Assembly (NCBI GenBank): GCA_964360265.1
Contig: CAYHUY010000007.1
Coordinates: forward strand, 1-37,797
Reading direction: 5' to 3'
DNA: 37,797 nt
From: GWA1-39-11 sp964360265
Lineage (GTDB): Bacteria > Patescibacteriota > Microgenomatia > Levybacterales > GWA1-39-11
The position numbers and the translations under genes were made by a program. The notes below the pieces were generated by a model. That model was not told the origin of the DNA, ran no database searches, and saw only the letters and a list, made by a program, of their open reading frames with translations. Shown one piece after another: positions 17,170-25,330 of the stretch. Each line of letters starts with the position of its first letter. Position 1 is the stretch's first letter.

Positions 17170-17843
17170 TGGATAAAAATAAAAAAAACCAAAATAATTT
17201 TGCAGGATCAGCTCTTCACTTCATTGATTCTTATTTTCAGGAAGTCATTAAATGTATAGTTTTACTTGAAAAGCAGTCTCTTGAACAAATGATAGAGATA
17301 ATAATGGAGGCCTACGAAAATGATAAAAAGATTTACATTCTGGGTAATGGCGGAAGCGCATCTACGGCGTCCCACTTGGCCTGCGATTTGGGAAAAGGGA
17401 CTCTTGCCCGGGTTTACGATAAAAATGAAAAAAGACTTCACGTTTTGTCTCTTACAGATAACGTTGCGTTAATGACCGCGTATGCTAACGATCTGTCCTA
17501 CGATGATATTTTTCTTCAACAATTAAGAAATTTAGTCGAACGCGATGACGTTGTAATTGCGATTTCAGGTAGTGGTAATACCAAAAATGTTTTAAGTGCA
17601 GTGGCCTTTGCTAAAAAAATCGGCGCAAAAACTATTGGACTAACTGGATTTAATACTGGCGGAAAACTTGCGCAGATCGTTGATGTTTCGATAATCGTCA
17701 AAACATCCCATTATGGTCCGCTTGAAGATGTGCATATGATGATAGGGCATTTGGTTGCCGCGACTGTTGCAAGCGCAAAACATACGGAATCGGCGAATGG
17801 TAAAACTCGAAAAAACAAAGCCGTTCCATTCTACCTCGAATGA
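17169..17843 (+). CDS. gmhA: Sedoheptulose-7-phosphate isomerase
   Basis: A 224-residue SIS-domain protein. GNGGSASTASHLACDLGKG (about 59-77) is the phosphate-binding SIS signature of GmhA, SLTDNVALMTAYAND and ISGSGNTKNVLSAV are typical downstream blocks, and LEDVHMMIGH near the C-terminus carries the conserved zinc/catalytic His. It converts sedoheptulose 7-phosphate into D-glycero-D-manno-heptose 7-phosphate, the first committed step. The length is about 25-30 residues above the usual 190-200, mainly from a lysine/asparagine-rich N-terminus and a basic C-terminal tail. The start shares a base with the hddA stop (TAATG). Confidence 0.93.
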   Translation: MDKNKKNQNNFAGSALHFIDSYFQEVIKCIVLLEKQSLEQMIEIIMEAYENDKKIYILGNGGSASTASHLACDLGKGTLARVYDKNEKRLHVLSLTDNVALMTAYANDLSYDDIFLQQLRNLVERDDVVIAISGSGNTKNVLSAVAFAKKIGAKTIGLTGFNTGGKLAQIVDVSIIVKTSHYGPLEDVHMMIGHLVAATVASAKHTESANGKTRKNKAVPFYLE

Positions 17844-18058
17844 AAATTCAGGATATAATTTTTATTATTATCGTATTATTTTTGATTTACAAACAGAATC
17901 CTCGCTGGTTTGCTTTTGCGGGTTTAGTTTCATTATTTTTATCTATCCCACTTTTTTCATTCTGGATTTTCTTTACTGCCCAAAGGCTTACCTATTATGC
18001 CGCCGCATTCTTCCTCGTAGCTGTCATCCTCCAGTTGATTTCAAATAAAAATAAATAA
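17840..18058 (+). CDS. Small two-to-three-helix membrane protein
   Basis: A 72-residue protein that is hydrophobic over nearly its whole length, with about three short helices separated by KQNPRW and TAQRL turns and a lysine-rich end (SNKNK). It overlaps the gmhA stop as ATGA, which supports it as a real gene of the heptose operon and rules out the longer competing frame beginning at 17755. No family is recognised. A membrane anchor or regulator of the pathway is possible; nothing in the sequence shows this. Confidence 0.7.
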   Translation: MKIQDIIFIIIVLFLIYKQNPRWFAFAGLVSLFLSIPLFSFWIFFTAQRLTYYAAAFFLVAVILQLISNKNK

Positions 18059-18068
18059 TAGGTATAAT
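18040..18068 (+). promoter_or_regulatory. Promoter with -10 TATAAT 6 nt before a GTG start
   Basis: TATAAT lies at 18063-18068, exactly 6 nt before the GTG at 18075. The -35 is weak: TTCAAA (18040-18045) at 17 bp, or TTGATT (18035-18040) at an unfavourable 22 bp. A leaderless transcript is predicted. Confidence 0.5.
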
Positions 18069-18074
18069 AGATGG

Positions 18075-18605
18075 GTGAGGATTGGCATAGATATCAGTCA
18101 GGTTGCGTATGGCAATACTGGAGTTGCGAACTATCTTTCTAATTTAGTTCGGGAATTAGTTAAAAGCAGCAATCAGGAATACATATTATTCTTTTCATCT
18201 TTAAGGCGAACCTTGCCGATTGAATTCGAAAATGAAGTGAAAAGAAGCAATGTTAGAATCAAAAAGTTTAAGTTTCCGCCAAGTGTTTTAGATTTGCTTT
18301 GGAATAAGTTCCATATCGTAACAATAGAAAAATTAATCGGAGACATTGACATTTTTATTACCTCTGATTGGACTGAGCCGCCAGCAAGACGTGCAAAAAA
18401 GGCAACGATTATCTATGATCTCATTTTATATAGGCATTCTGATGAAACCGATCAAAAAATTATATCAGTTCAAAAAAGTAAACTGGCTTGGGTAAAAAAA
18501 GAGTCCGATATTGTATTTTGCATCTCGGAATCAAGCAAAAATGATGCAATTGAGATTTTAAATTTAGATCCAAAAAAAGTTAAGGTTATTTACCCTGGCT
18601 TATGA
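18075..18605 (+). CDS. N-terminal-domain-only GT4-like glycosyltransferase
   Basis: A 176-residue protein equal to just the acceptor-binding N-terminal Rossmann domain of a GT-B (GT4) glycosyltransferase: MRIGIDISQVAYGNTGVANY at the start, FITSDWTEPP in the middle, CISESSKNDAIE, and VKVIYPGL at the end. Full GT4 enzymes have the same YPG hinge near residue 180-200 and continue into the nucleotide-sugar-binding domain; here a stop follows directly. GTG 18075 is the only start that fits the fold and the -10 box. The stop overlaps the ATG of a complete GT4 gene (18602). Either it is a decayed enzyme, or a separate acceptor domain that uses another protein's C-terminal domain. Confidence 0.75.
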   Translation: MRIGIDISQVAYGNTGVANYLSNLVRELVKSSNQEYILFFSSLRRTLPIEFENEVKRSNVRIKKFKFPPSVLDLLWNKFHIVTIEKLIGDIDIFITSDWTEPPARRAKKATIIYDLILYRHSDETDQKIISVQKSKLAWVKKESDIVFCISESSKNDAIEILNLDPKKVKVIYPGL

Positions 18606-19765
18606 GAATAGGAATTAATGGATTTGAGGCTGTAGTGCCAAGATTTGGTTATGATTCGAAAGGATTCCCTAGTCGGGTTGGGAGCTCCGAGGTTTGTTTT
18701 CAGTGGTTAACCGAACTTGAAAAGATAGATAAAAAGAATCTATATACGATATATCTTCCAGTTGAACCGACGAGTGATATGCCAAAGGCACGAGATGGTT
18801 GGCGATACAATATCTTACCAAAAAAACCTCTCTGGACAATTTTTGCGCTAAGTTCGGCTATTTGCAAGCAAAAATTCGACGTATTTTTCTCACCCACTCA
18901 TTATAGTCCTCTGTTTGCGCCGTGTCCTCAGGTAATTTCTATTCTTGACCTTTCATATAAATACTTCCCTGAGCTTTTTAAAAAGAAGGATTTATTTCAA
19001 CTAAATTTATGGGGTGGATATTCTGTTCGCCGCGCTCGGAAAATTGTTACCATCAGCCAGAGCTCTAAGGATGATATAATCAAAGAATATAAAGTTTCGG
19101 AGGATAAAATAGGAGTTGTATATCCGGGTTTAAAATTCGAAATTAGAAATCCGAAGCTTGAAATAAATTCTAAAATCAAAATGAGAAATTCAAGAGTTAT
19201 TAAAGAAAAATATGGAATCGACTCTCCGTACATTTTATTTGTTGGGACCCTGCAGCCTCGTAAAAATATAGTGAGGTTGGTCGAGGCGTTCTCAAAGCTT
19301 AATCCGAAAGCTATCGGAAAAAACATGAAGCTAGTGATAATAGGAAGGAGAGGTTGGAAATTTGATGAAATTTTCACAGCTCCTTCAAAATTTGGAGTAT
19401 CCGATTCGGTTTTTTTTCTTGAGAATGTTACAGATGATGATCTTGGGGTATTTTATGAAGGTGCGGAACTTTTTGTTTTGCCAAGTCTTTATGAGGGATT
19501 TGGTCTTCCAATCTTAGAGGCAATGAAATATGGATGTCCGGTTGCAGCAAGTAATGTTTCGTCACTTCCCGAAGCAGGAGGAGATGCTGCAATCTACTTT
19601 GACTCACAAGACGTATTGGATATGGCAGAAAAAATAGAAAAAGTTTTATCGGATAAAAAATTAAGAGATGATATGATTAAAAAAGGTCATGAACAAGTCA
19701 AAAAGTTTTCCTGGGAAAAGTCAGCGAGAGAAGTTTTAGGGGTACTTGAACAAGTTGGCAAATAA
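18602..19765 (+). CDS. GT4 family glycosyltransferase
   Basis: A complete GT-B protein of 387 residues. The N-terminal domain has SSEVCFQW, a DVFFSPTHYSPL segment and CPQVISILDLSYKYFPE, resembling mannosyltransferases of O-antigen loci. The C-terminal domain starts with YILFVGTLQPRKN and has EGFGLPILEAMKYGCPVAAS, the E-x7-E motif contacting the nucleotide sugar. At the hinge (about residues 178-200) is an AT-rich degenerate heptamer stretch read as KFEIRNPKLEINSKIKMRNS, longer than needed for this linker. The donor is probably GDP- or UDP-linked; not determinable. ATGA overlap with the truncated GT upstream. Confidence 0.88.
   Translation: MRIGINGFEAVVPRFGYDSKGFPSRVGSSEVCFQWLTELEKIDKKNLYTIYLPVEPTSDMPKARDGWRYNILPKKPLWTIFALSSAICKQKFDVFFSPTHYSPLFAPCPQVISILDLSYKYFPELFKKKDLFQLNLWGGYSVRRARKIVTISQSSKDDIIKEYKVSEDKIGVVYPGLKFEIRNPKLEINSKIKMRNSRVIKEKYGIDSPYILFVGTLQPRKNIVRLVEAFSKLNPKAIGKNMKLVIIGRRGWKFDEIFTAPSKFGVSDSVFFLENVTDDDLGVFYEGAELFVLPSLYEGFGLPILEAMKYGCPVAASNVSSLPEAGGDAAIYFDSQDVLDMAEKIEKVLSDKKLRDDMIKKGHEQVKKFSWEKSAREVLGVLEQVGK
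19133..19160 (+). repeat. Degenerate 7-bp array, unit AAATTCG
   Basis: Units AAATTCG, AAATTAG, AAATCCG and AAGCTTG run from 19133, followed by further AT-rich decay to about 19195. The array lies exactly at the hinge between the two GT-B domains and is read as KFEIRNPKLE. Confidence 0.7.
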
Positions 19766-19766
19766 T

Positions 19767-20333
19767 ATGAAGGATGGATCATTTACGAAAATTAAGAGGA
19801 GAATTTATGCGGTTATAGTTGAGGCTGATAATTATATGTTGAAATTAGTTGGCTATATTCCATCACACCACATACGAAGATTTCTCTATCGATTTGATGG
19901 AATAAAAATAGGGAAAGGATCCACGATTCACATGGGGGCTGTTTTTTACTTTCCAGAGACAATCGTTATTGGAGAGGATTCGATAATTGGTGAAAATGCC
20001 GTTCTTGACGGCCGAGATAAACTGGTAATTGGTGATCATGTAGATATTGCATCTGAAGTTATGATTTACAACGCGGAACATGACATAAACGATCCAAATT
20101 TTAAAGCAATAACTGCGCGTGTTGAAATAGGAGATTATGTGTTTATTGGACCTCGCGCTATAATTTTGCCCGGTGTAAAAATTGGCCGCGGCGCAGTGGT
20201 GGGGGCAGGAGCAGTGGTTACAAAAGATGTTCCCGAATATGCTATTGTGGGTGGTGTACCGGCAAAGATAATTGGTGAGCGGAAACTCAAAAATCCATCT
20301 TACAAACTGGGAAGAGCAGCATGGTTTCGATAA
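19767..20333 (+). CDS. Left-handed beta-helix O-acetyltransferase (WbbJ/maltose acetyltransferase-like)
   Basis: About 188 residues from ATG 19767; the TTG at 19746 would overlap the upstream gene and has no support. After a helical N-terminus come hexapeptide repeats (IGKGSTIHMG, IGEDSIIGENAVL, IGDHVDIASEVMI, IGDYVFIGPRAII, IGRGAVVGAGAVV) and the loop YNAEHDIND with the catalytic His, then the closing DVPEYAIVGGVPAKIIGERK. Such trimeric enzymes acetylate sugar hydroxyls using acetyl-CoA. It sits among glycosyltransferases, so O-acetylation of a polymer sugar is likely. Confidence 0.88.
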   Translation: MKDGSFTKIKRRIYAVIVEADNYMLKLVGYIPSHHIRRFLYRFDGIKIGKGSTIHMGAVFYFPETIVIGEDSIIGENAVLDGRDKLVIGDHVDIASEVMIYNAEHDINDPNFKAITARVEIGDYVFIGPRAIILPGVKIGRGAVVGAGAVVTKDVPEYAIVGGVPAKIIGERKLKNPSYKLGRAAWFR

Positions 20334-21187
20334 TAATCCTCACATATAATTCGGCGAATTACATCAACAAGCTTCTTGAAAGCATAGTTAAATTTAATAA
20401 AAGTTCAAATTACGAAATAATAGTAGTTGATAATAATTCGGAAGATGAGACAGTCAAGAGAGTATTAAGTAGTAAGTATAAAGTATTAAGTATAAAACTT
20501 GTTCAAAATTCCGAGAATTTTGGTTTTTCGAAAGGCATAAATATTGGTGCAAAAGTTGCGGGAGGAGAATACCTTCTGTTTATTAATCCAGATTGCGAAT
20601 GGAGCAAAGGCACAACTCGCGAATTCGTTTCCATATTCGAACAAGACGTAAAAGTCGGAGTAGTGGGAGGGAAGATTCTAGCCAAAAACGGCGTTGCCGA
20701 AAAATCTGCAGGCAAATTTTTGAAAACGCTTGAAGTCTTGCTTACCGCCTTATGTTTAGATGAAGCATTTGGCGTGAGATTGTCGCCAAATAAAAGATGC
20801 GAGGTTGATTTTGTAAGCGGTGGATTTATGGTGGTTCGAAAAAGTTTGTTTGAGAAGTTTAACGGTTTTGATGAAAATTTATTTTTGTACGTTGAAGATA
20901 TGGAATTCTGCTTCCGTGTTAAAAAAAGTGGATTAAAAGTTTTATTTAATCCGGGAGTTTCTGCAATTCATGAAAGTCATGCTAGCTCAAATCGGAGTTT
21001 TGCGATAGAAAATATTTATAAAGGATTACTTTATTTTCATAAAAAACACGGGAGTGGATTCTCGTACAAGTCTGTAAGGAATCTCCTGTGGGCTAAGGCT
21101 TTTGCTCTTGTACTTTTAGGTAAAATCATAAATAATAAAGACTTAACCGCAACTTACTCAAGAGCTTTTAAGGTTCTTAACATGTAG
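20321..21187 (+). CDS. GT2 family glycosyltransferase (rhamnosyltransferase-like)
   Basis: A 288-residue GT-A protein. VSIIILTYNSANYINKLLES opens the fold, IIVVDNNSEDETV is the nucleotide site, LLFINPDCEWSKG carries a DxD-like element, and FLYVEDMEFCFRVKKSG is the ED motif with the catalytic base, as in WbbL-type rhamnosyltransferases. The C-terminus is basic and partly hydrophobic. A 7-bp array at 20461-20495 is read in frame as VLSSKYKVLSIK in the loop before LVQNSENFGFSKG. The start lies 13 bp inside the acetyltransferase gene. Confidence 0.88.
   Translation: MVSIIILTYNSANYINKLLESIVKFNKSSNYEIIVVDNNSEDETVKRVLSSKYKVLSIKLVQNSENFGFSKGINIGAKVAGGEYLLFINPDCEWSKGTTREFVSIFEQDVKVGVVGGKILAKNGVAEKSAGKFLKTLEVLLTALCLDEAFGVRLSPNKRCEVDFVSGGFMVVRKSLFEKFNGFDENLFLYVEDMEFCFRVKKSGLKVLFNPGVSAIHESHASSNRSFAIENIYKGLLYFHKKHGSGFSYKSVRNLLWAKAFALVLLGKIINNKDLTATYSRAFKVLNM
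20461..20495 (+). repeat. 7-bp tandem array, unit AGTATTA (rotation TAAGTAT), 5 copies, in frame
   Basis: Units are AGTATTA, AGTAGTA, AGTATAA, AGTATTA and AGTATAA. The third unit is altered at the base that would otherwise complete an in-frame TAA. The unit is the reverse complement of that at 32382-32416. Confidence 0.92.
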
Positions 21188-21203
21188 GGGCCTAGTAGGA
21201 TAT

Positions 21204-24200
21204 ATGAGGAAAATTATATCGTGGATTTCAGATAACGTTTTGTTCGTCTTGACCTTGTTCTTGCTGGTGTTTATTCCATTATTTCCTAAGATACCAATTC
21301 TTGATGTTAGAAATACTTGGGTATACGTTCGTGCAGAGGATTTTGTAGTTTTATTGACGTTTTTGTTTTGGATTGCGCTCCTGTTCAGAAAAAAAATTAC
21401 GCTTAAAACGCCCTTAACTTTTCCCATCATGTTGTTTTGGATAGTTGGCTCAATTGCAACACTGCATGGAGTAGTTTTGATCTTCCCAACCCTTGCCAAT
21501 GTGTTTCCTAACGTAGCATACCTTGCATATTTACGACACATAGAATATATGAGTTTGTTTTTTGTTGCATATAGTTCAATTCGCGATAAAGAATTCCTTA
21601 AGTTTGTAATTGTAGCACTCGCAGGAACTCTTATAGCTGTTTCCTTATACGCTATAGGGCAAAAGTTTCTTGGACTACCGGCATATCTTACAATGAACGA
21701 GGAATTCGCAAAGGGAATTCCAATACATCTCTCATCCCTTTCTCGTGTCCCATCTACTTTTGCCGGTCACTACGATCTTGCGGCATACCTGGTTCTTGTT
21801 ATCTCAATACTTGCGAGTTTATTTTTTGGGTTTAAAAATTGGTTAATAAAAATTGGGATTTTGATGACCTTATCTTTAGGGGGAATTGTTCTTTTCTGGA
21901 CTGTTTCAAGGGTATCTTTTGTTGTTCTATTTGTATCCCTTTTCTTTGTGCTTTTATTTGTAAAAAGAAAATTGATTATTTTTTTCCTTCCTGGAATATT
22001 AGTGCTTAGCGTTCTTTTTTTTGTATTTCAGCCATCAGTTTTTACAAGATTTGGGAATACAGTTCGTGAGGTAGATGTGCTTGTTGATGCAGAAAGCGGA
22101 AATGCGATTGGAAATGTCAGGTTTGTTCCTTTCGCCTATTTTAAAGACAAAAAAATTGGGCAGAGTTTTGTCAGGGATTTAGGTGAACTTAATCAAGCCA
22201 TGAAAGGTGGGAAAATCGATGATATACTTGAGCTGGATTCAACTTCCGCAGCTTCCCTGAGTAAAACCGCAAAGCCTCTGAAATTCCCTAAGGAGGTTCC
22301 TATTGTTGAGGCAAGTAATGTGTCGACCGGTGAGGATCTGCCGCAAGGAACGGGATATATAAATCTTTCACTATCCCCCGTTGTTAAAAGATTGGGAAAT
22401 TTTTTCATTGAACTAAAACCGGACGGTTCTAGTTCTATGTCTGCACAAGTTGTAATTCTACACGGCGACTTTATTATTAAAAGAGCCTCAGCGTACGATC
22501 TCTCTTTCACTACGAGATTCCAAGGAGAATGGCCAAAGACACTCGCGATTTTCGCCAAAAATGTCTTCCTGGGAAGTGGTTATGGATCAGTTAGCCTTGC
22601 GGTTGATAACAATTATCTAAGAATATTGGGCGAGACAGGTCTTTTAGGTCTTGCCTCATTTGTTGGCATATTCTTATCAATCGGTATTTATATTAAGAAA
22701 ATCCTCCCGGAGGTAAGAAATAAGATCGCCAGGACTTTTGTTTTAGGATATGTAGCGGGTGTTATAGGTCTTGCTCTTAACGCAACTCTAATTGATGTCT
22801 TTGAAGCATCAAAAATTGCTTTTTCTCTTTGGATTTTAACAGGTATTGTTCTTGGAACACTAACTTTATATCAGAGAAAACCCATCAATTTGTACGAGGA
22901 CTTGAAGAATGCCGCAGTGTCAACCTATGCGTTTATTTTTTATCTGTTCCTGGTTGTCATTGTTATTTTTTCACCAATGGTTGGCAATTATTTTACAGGA
23001 GATGACTTTACTTGGTTTCGCTGGGCTGCAGAGGAGCATGCAAACATCATTTCTTATTTTACGGATTCTCAAGGTTTTTTTTATAGACCTGGTACTAAAA
23101 TCTTTTTTCTTTCCACATACTCCATATTCTGGCTCAATCAAGTGGTATATCATATAGCTTCATTGTCGCTTCATTTTATTGTTTCAGTTTTACTCTTTTT
23201 ACTGGCAAAAAAGATTCTCCGCAATACTATGCTTGCGGGTCTTGGCGCACTCTTGTTTCTTTTGATGAGCGGGTACCAAGAAGCTGTTTTCTGGATTTCA
23301 TCAATTGGGTATCTCTTTAATGCCGTTTTTGCACTTTCTGCAATTCTTATGTTTATATTATGGGAGGAAAAGAGGAAGAGCATATATTATTTTGCTTCAA
23401 TAGTCTTTATATCTCTAGGTTTTCTTTTCCACGAGGTCGGAGTTGTGACGCCGCTTCTTATTATTGCTTATAAAATATCGCAAGTTGGTTTTAGTGAGAT
23501 AGGCAGGATCATTAAAAAACGTCATAATCTATTTTTATTTACTCCGGTTTTGGTTTATCTAGTTATGCGATGGGTATCAAGCAGCCATTGGTTTAGCGGG
23601 GATTACAACTATAGTCTTTTAAAGCTTCCTTTTAATGTTGTAGGAAACGTTATGGGTTATCTTCTGCTGACAATTCTAGGTCCATCTTCCCTTTCTTTAT
23701 ATTCACTATTGAGGGAGGCCTTACGGGAAAATATTTTATTAGCAACAATTTTAACTCCCCTTATCTTATTGTTAGTTTTTGTGGGGTATAGGGTTATTCC
23801 AAAATATCTTTCTACGGAAGATAAAAAAATTGCTGCTTTTGGTTTGCTATTCTTTATTATCGCGTTGCTCCCATTCCTGGGACTTGGGAATATTACTTCA
23901 AGATACAGCTATCTACCAACTTTAGGATTAATTTTGATTTTGGCTTTGTTTATAAAAAAAATATATCTTTATTTGGTTAATTACGGACGTGATGTAGCCC
24001 TTATGAGTATGGGAATTTTAATCGCAGTCTTTTCACTTTTCCATATTATTCAAATCCAGCAAATTCACGGTGATTGGGATACGGCAGGCAAAAAAGTGCA
24101 AAAGTTTTTTGTATCAATTGATGAATTATATTCTGATTCGTGGTCTGCAGAAAATCTTAAATTCCGCTTTGTAAATGTTCCGATAAGAAGTGGGGAGGCA

Positions 24201-24410
24201 TGGATATTTCCGGTTGGTCTTTCTGATGCATTGTGGTTTGCTTTTCAAAACGACAATCTTGAGGTTTATATACACTCATCACTTCCTGAAGCACTAAGTC
24301 TTGCAGGGACTTCTCTTTCTGAGCGCGTATTTAAATTCCATGAAGATGGAAGCATTGAGGAAGTGATTCGCTATAAAGACGGCGTTCCTATAAACGTCCT
24401 TTTGCAATAA
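21204..24410 (+). CDS. Fusion: O-antigen ligase/polymerase-like domain + GT-C-like membrane domain
   Basis: A 1068-residue polytopic protein. The N-terminal half (about 1-550) has the layout of Wzy/WaaL O-antigen ligases: some ten helices, YLRHIEYMSLFFVAY, SRVPSTFAGHYDLAAYLVLV with the conserved Arg and His, a long external loop with a DUF-like soluble stretch (about 285-430), and further helices. The C-terminal half (about 560-1068) starts a second set of helices with NYFTGDDFTWFRW, the acidic loop of GT-C glycosyltransferases, and RPGTKIFF, resembling TMTC/PMT-like proteins. Together it could polymerise or ligate a glycan and add a sugar outside the membrane. Both halves are intact in one frame. 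Confidence 0.8.
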   Translation: MRKIISWISDNVLFVLTLFLLVFIPLFPKIPILDVRNTWVYVRAEDFVVLLTFLFWIALLFRKKITLKTPLTFPIMLFWIVGSIATLHGVVLIFPTLANVFPNVAYLAYLRHIEYMSLFFVAYSSIRDKEFLKFVIVALAGTLIAVSLYAIGQKFLGLPAYLTMNEEFAKGIPIHLSSLSRVPSTFAGHYDLAAYLVLVISILASLFFGFKNWLIKIGILMTLSLGGIVLFWTVSRVSFVVLFVSLFFVLLFVKRKLIIFFLPGILVLSVLFFVFQPSVFTRFGNTVREVDVLVDAESGNAIGNVRFVPFAYFKDKKIGQSFVRDLGELNQAMKGGKIDDILELDSTSAASLSKTAKPLKFPKEVPIVEASNVSTGEDLPQGTGYINLSLSPVVKRLGNFFIELKPDGSSSMSAQVVILHGDFIIKRASAYDLSFTTRFQGEWPKTLAIFAKNVFLGSGYGSVSLAVDNNYLRILGETGLLGLASFVGIFLSIGIYIKKILPEVRNKIARTFVLGYVAGVIGLALNATLIDVFEASKIAFSLWILTGIVLGTLTLYQRKPINLYEDLKNAAVSTYAFIFYLFLVVIVIFSPMVGNYFTGDDFTWFRWAAEEHANIISYFTDSQGFFYRPGTKIFFLSTYSIFWLNQVVYHIASLSLHFIVSVLLFLLAKKILRNTMLAGLGALLFLLMSGYQEAVFWISSIGYLFNAVFALSAILMFILWEEKRKSIYYFASIVFISLGFLFHEVGVVTPLLIIAYKISQVGFSEIGRIIKKRHNLFLFTPVLVYLVMRWVSSSHWFSGDYNYSLLKLPFNVVGNVMGYLLLTILGPSSLSLYSLLREALRENILLATILTPLILLLVFVGYRVIPKYLSTEDKKIAAFGLLFFIIALLPFLGLGNITSRYSYLPTLGLILILALFIKKIYLYLVNYGRDVALMSMGILIAVFSLFHIIQIQQIHGDWDTAGKKVQKFFVSIDELYSDSWSAENLKFRFVNVPIRSGEAWIFPVGLSDALWFAFQNDNLEVYIHSSLPEALSLAGTSLSERVFKFHEDGSIEEVIRYKDGVPINVLLQ

Positions 24411-24414
24411 TCGC

Positions 24415-25293
24415 ATGGAAACGCTTGCGACAGTAGGTCTGTCTTTTGAACGGCAATTTTGGCAAAAAGAAAGACTTGTGTCTCCTTACGGGCAGGCATT
24501 AGTTGTTGATGTACAACCAGAAACTCTCACAGACCAGATTCCAATATTGATTGCGCCAGGGTGGTCCGAGGATTGTCAAACGTACAGGAAAACCCTTAGC
24601 GCTGCTTTTAACTTGGGTAGAAGAGCATTGTCGCTTGGGTATTCAAGACTAAGCGGAGGTGTTATAGAGAACGAGGGATATCCGGAAGTAGAATTGCGTA
24701 AAGCGTTATTGATACTGGATGCGCTTAAGGAAAAGGGAATTGATAGGGTTGATGTCATAGCTCATTCTGAAGGCGCAATAAATGTCCTTATTGCGGCAAT
24801 GGTAAATTCAAGCGGATTCCGAAATATAGTTCTTGATAAACCTGCAGGATTAATAGGGAAAGATACAAAGCCAGCTCTTATGGGTAGATTTATAAAAATG
24901 TTATTCGAAGAAACAATTATTCGTCCGCCGTTATTTACGGATCCAACAAGTTCAAATAGGACAGATACAAGAACGGCTTTTTATATTGCAGAAGACCCCG
25001 CTCGTGTTACCAAAGAAATAGACGCAATGATCACATTTGAAATAAGAGACTTGATGAAAGTGCTCCATGATACCGGGATTATGTTTTCTGTAATCTCTGG
25101 AGTTAACGATCCCCTCTTTCCGGTAAGTAAGCAAATCGAATACATGCGAAAAAGCGGCGAACCTTCAGTAGGGGGTTATTATTCTGTTATTGGAGGACAT
25201 AACGAACTTTCTATTCATCCCAATAAACATGCTGTTTTAGCGCTAGATGCCCTCAATGGCCTACAAAGAAAAAGGGAATTAGCTTCTCAATAA
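24415..25293 (+). CDS. Alpha/beta-hydrolase
   Basis: A 292-residue cytoplasmic alpha/beta-hydrolase. PILIAPGWSEDCQTY carries the oxyanion-hole region, VIAHSEGAINV is the nucleophile elbow (Ser of AHSEG; Ala replaces the first Gly of GxSxG), SGVNDPLFPVSKQ supplies the acidic residue, and GGHNELSIHP the catalytic His. The substrate is unknown; an esterase or thioesterase acting on acylated glycan or lipid carrier is one possibility given the neighbours. It lies 4 bp after the ligase-like gene and is probably cotranscribed. Confidence 0.85.
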   Translation: METLATVGLSFERQFWQKERLVSPYGQALVVDVQPETLTDQIPILIAPGWSEDCQTYRKTLSAAFNLGRRALSLGYSRLSGGVIENEGYPEVELRKALLILDALKEKGIDRVDVIAHSEGAINVLIAAMVNSSGFRNIVLDKPAGLIGKDTKPALMGRFIKMLFEETIIRPPLFTDPTSSNRTDTRTAFYIAEDPARVTKEIDAMITFEIRDLMKVLHDTGIMFSVISGVNDPLFPVSKQIEYMRKSGEPSVGGYYSVIGGHNELSIHPNKHAVLALDALNGLQRKRELASQ

Positions 25294-25295
25294 AA

Positions 25296-25324
25296 TTGAT
25301 AATGCCTCATAAATTCACTAAAAT
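25296..25324 (+). promoter_or_regulatory. Promoter TTGATA-N17-TAAAAT, leaderless start
   Basis: TTGATA (25296-25301), a 17-bp spacer, TAAAAT (25319-25324) and exactly 6 nt to the ATG at 25331. It drives a four-gene ATGA-coupled operon (25331-29947). Confidence 0.72.
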
Positions 25325-25330
25325 AAGCTA

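Noticed and set aside
18035..18040. TTGATT as the -35 of the promoter at 18063
   Set aside because: Spacer of 22 bp is outside the usual range; the weaker TTCAAA at 18040 fits 17 bp.
17755..18048. 97-residue ORF overlapping gmhA and the small membrane protein
   Set aside because: It lies in another frame through conserved gmhA sequence; the ATGA-coupled 72-residue hydrophobic ORF is the better choice.
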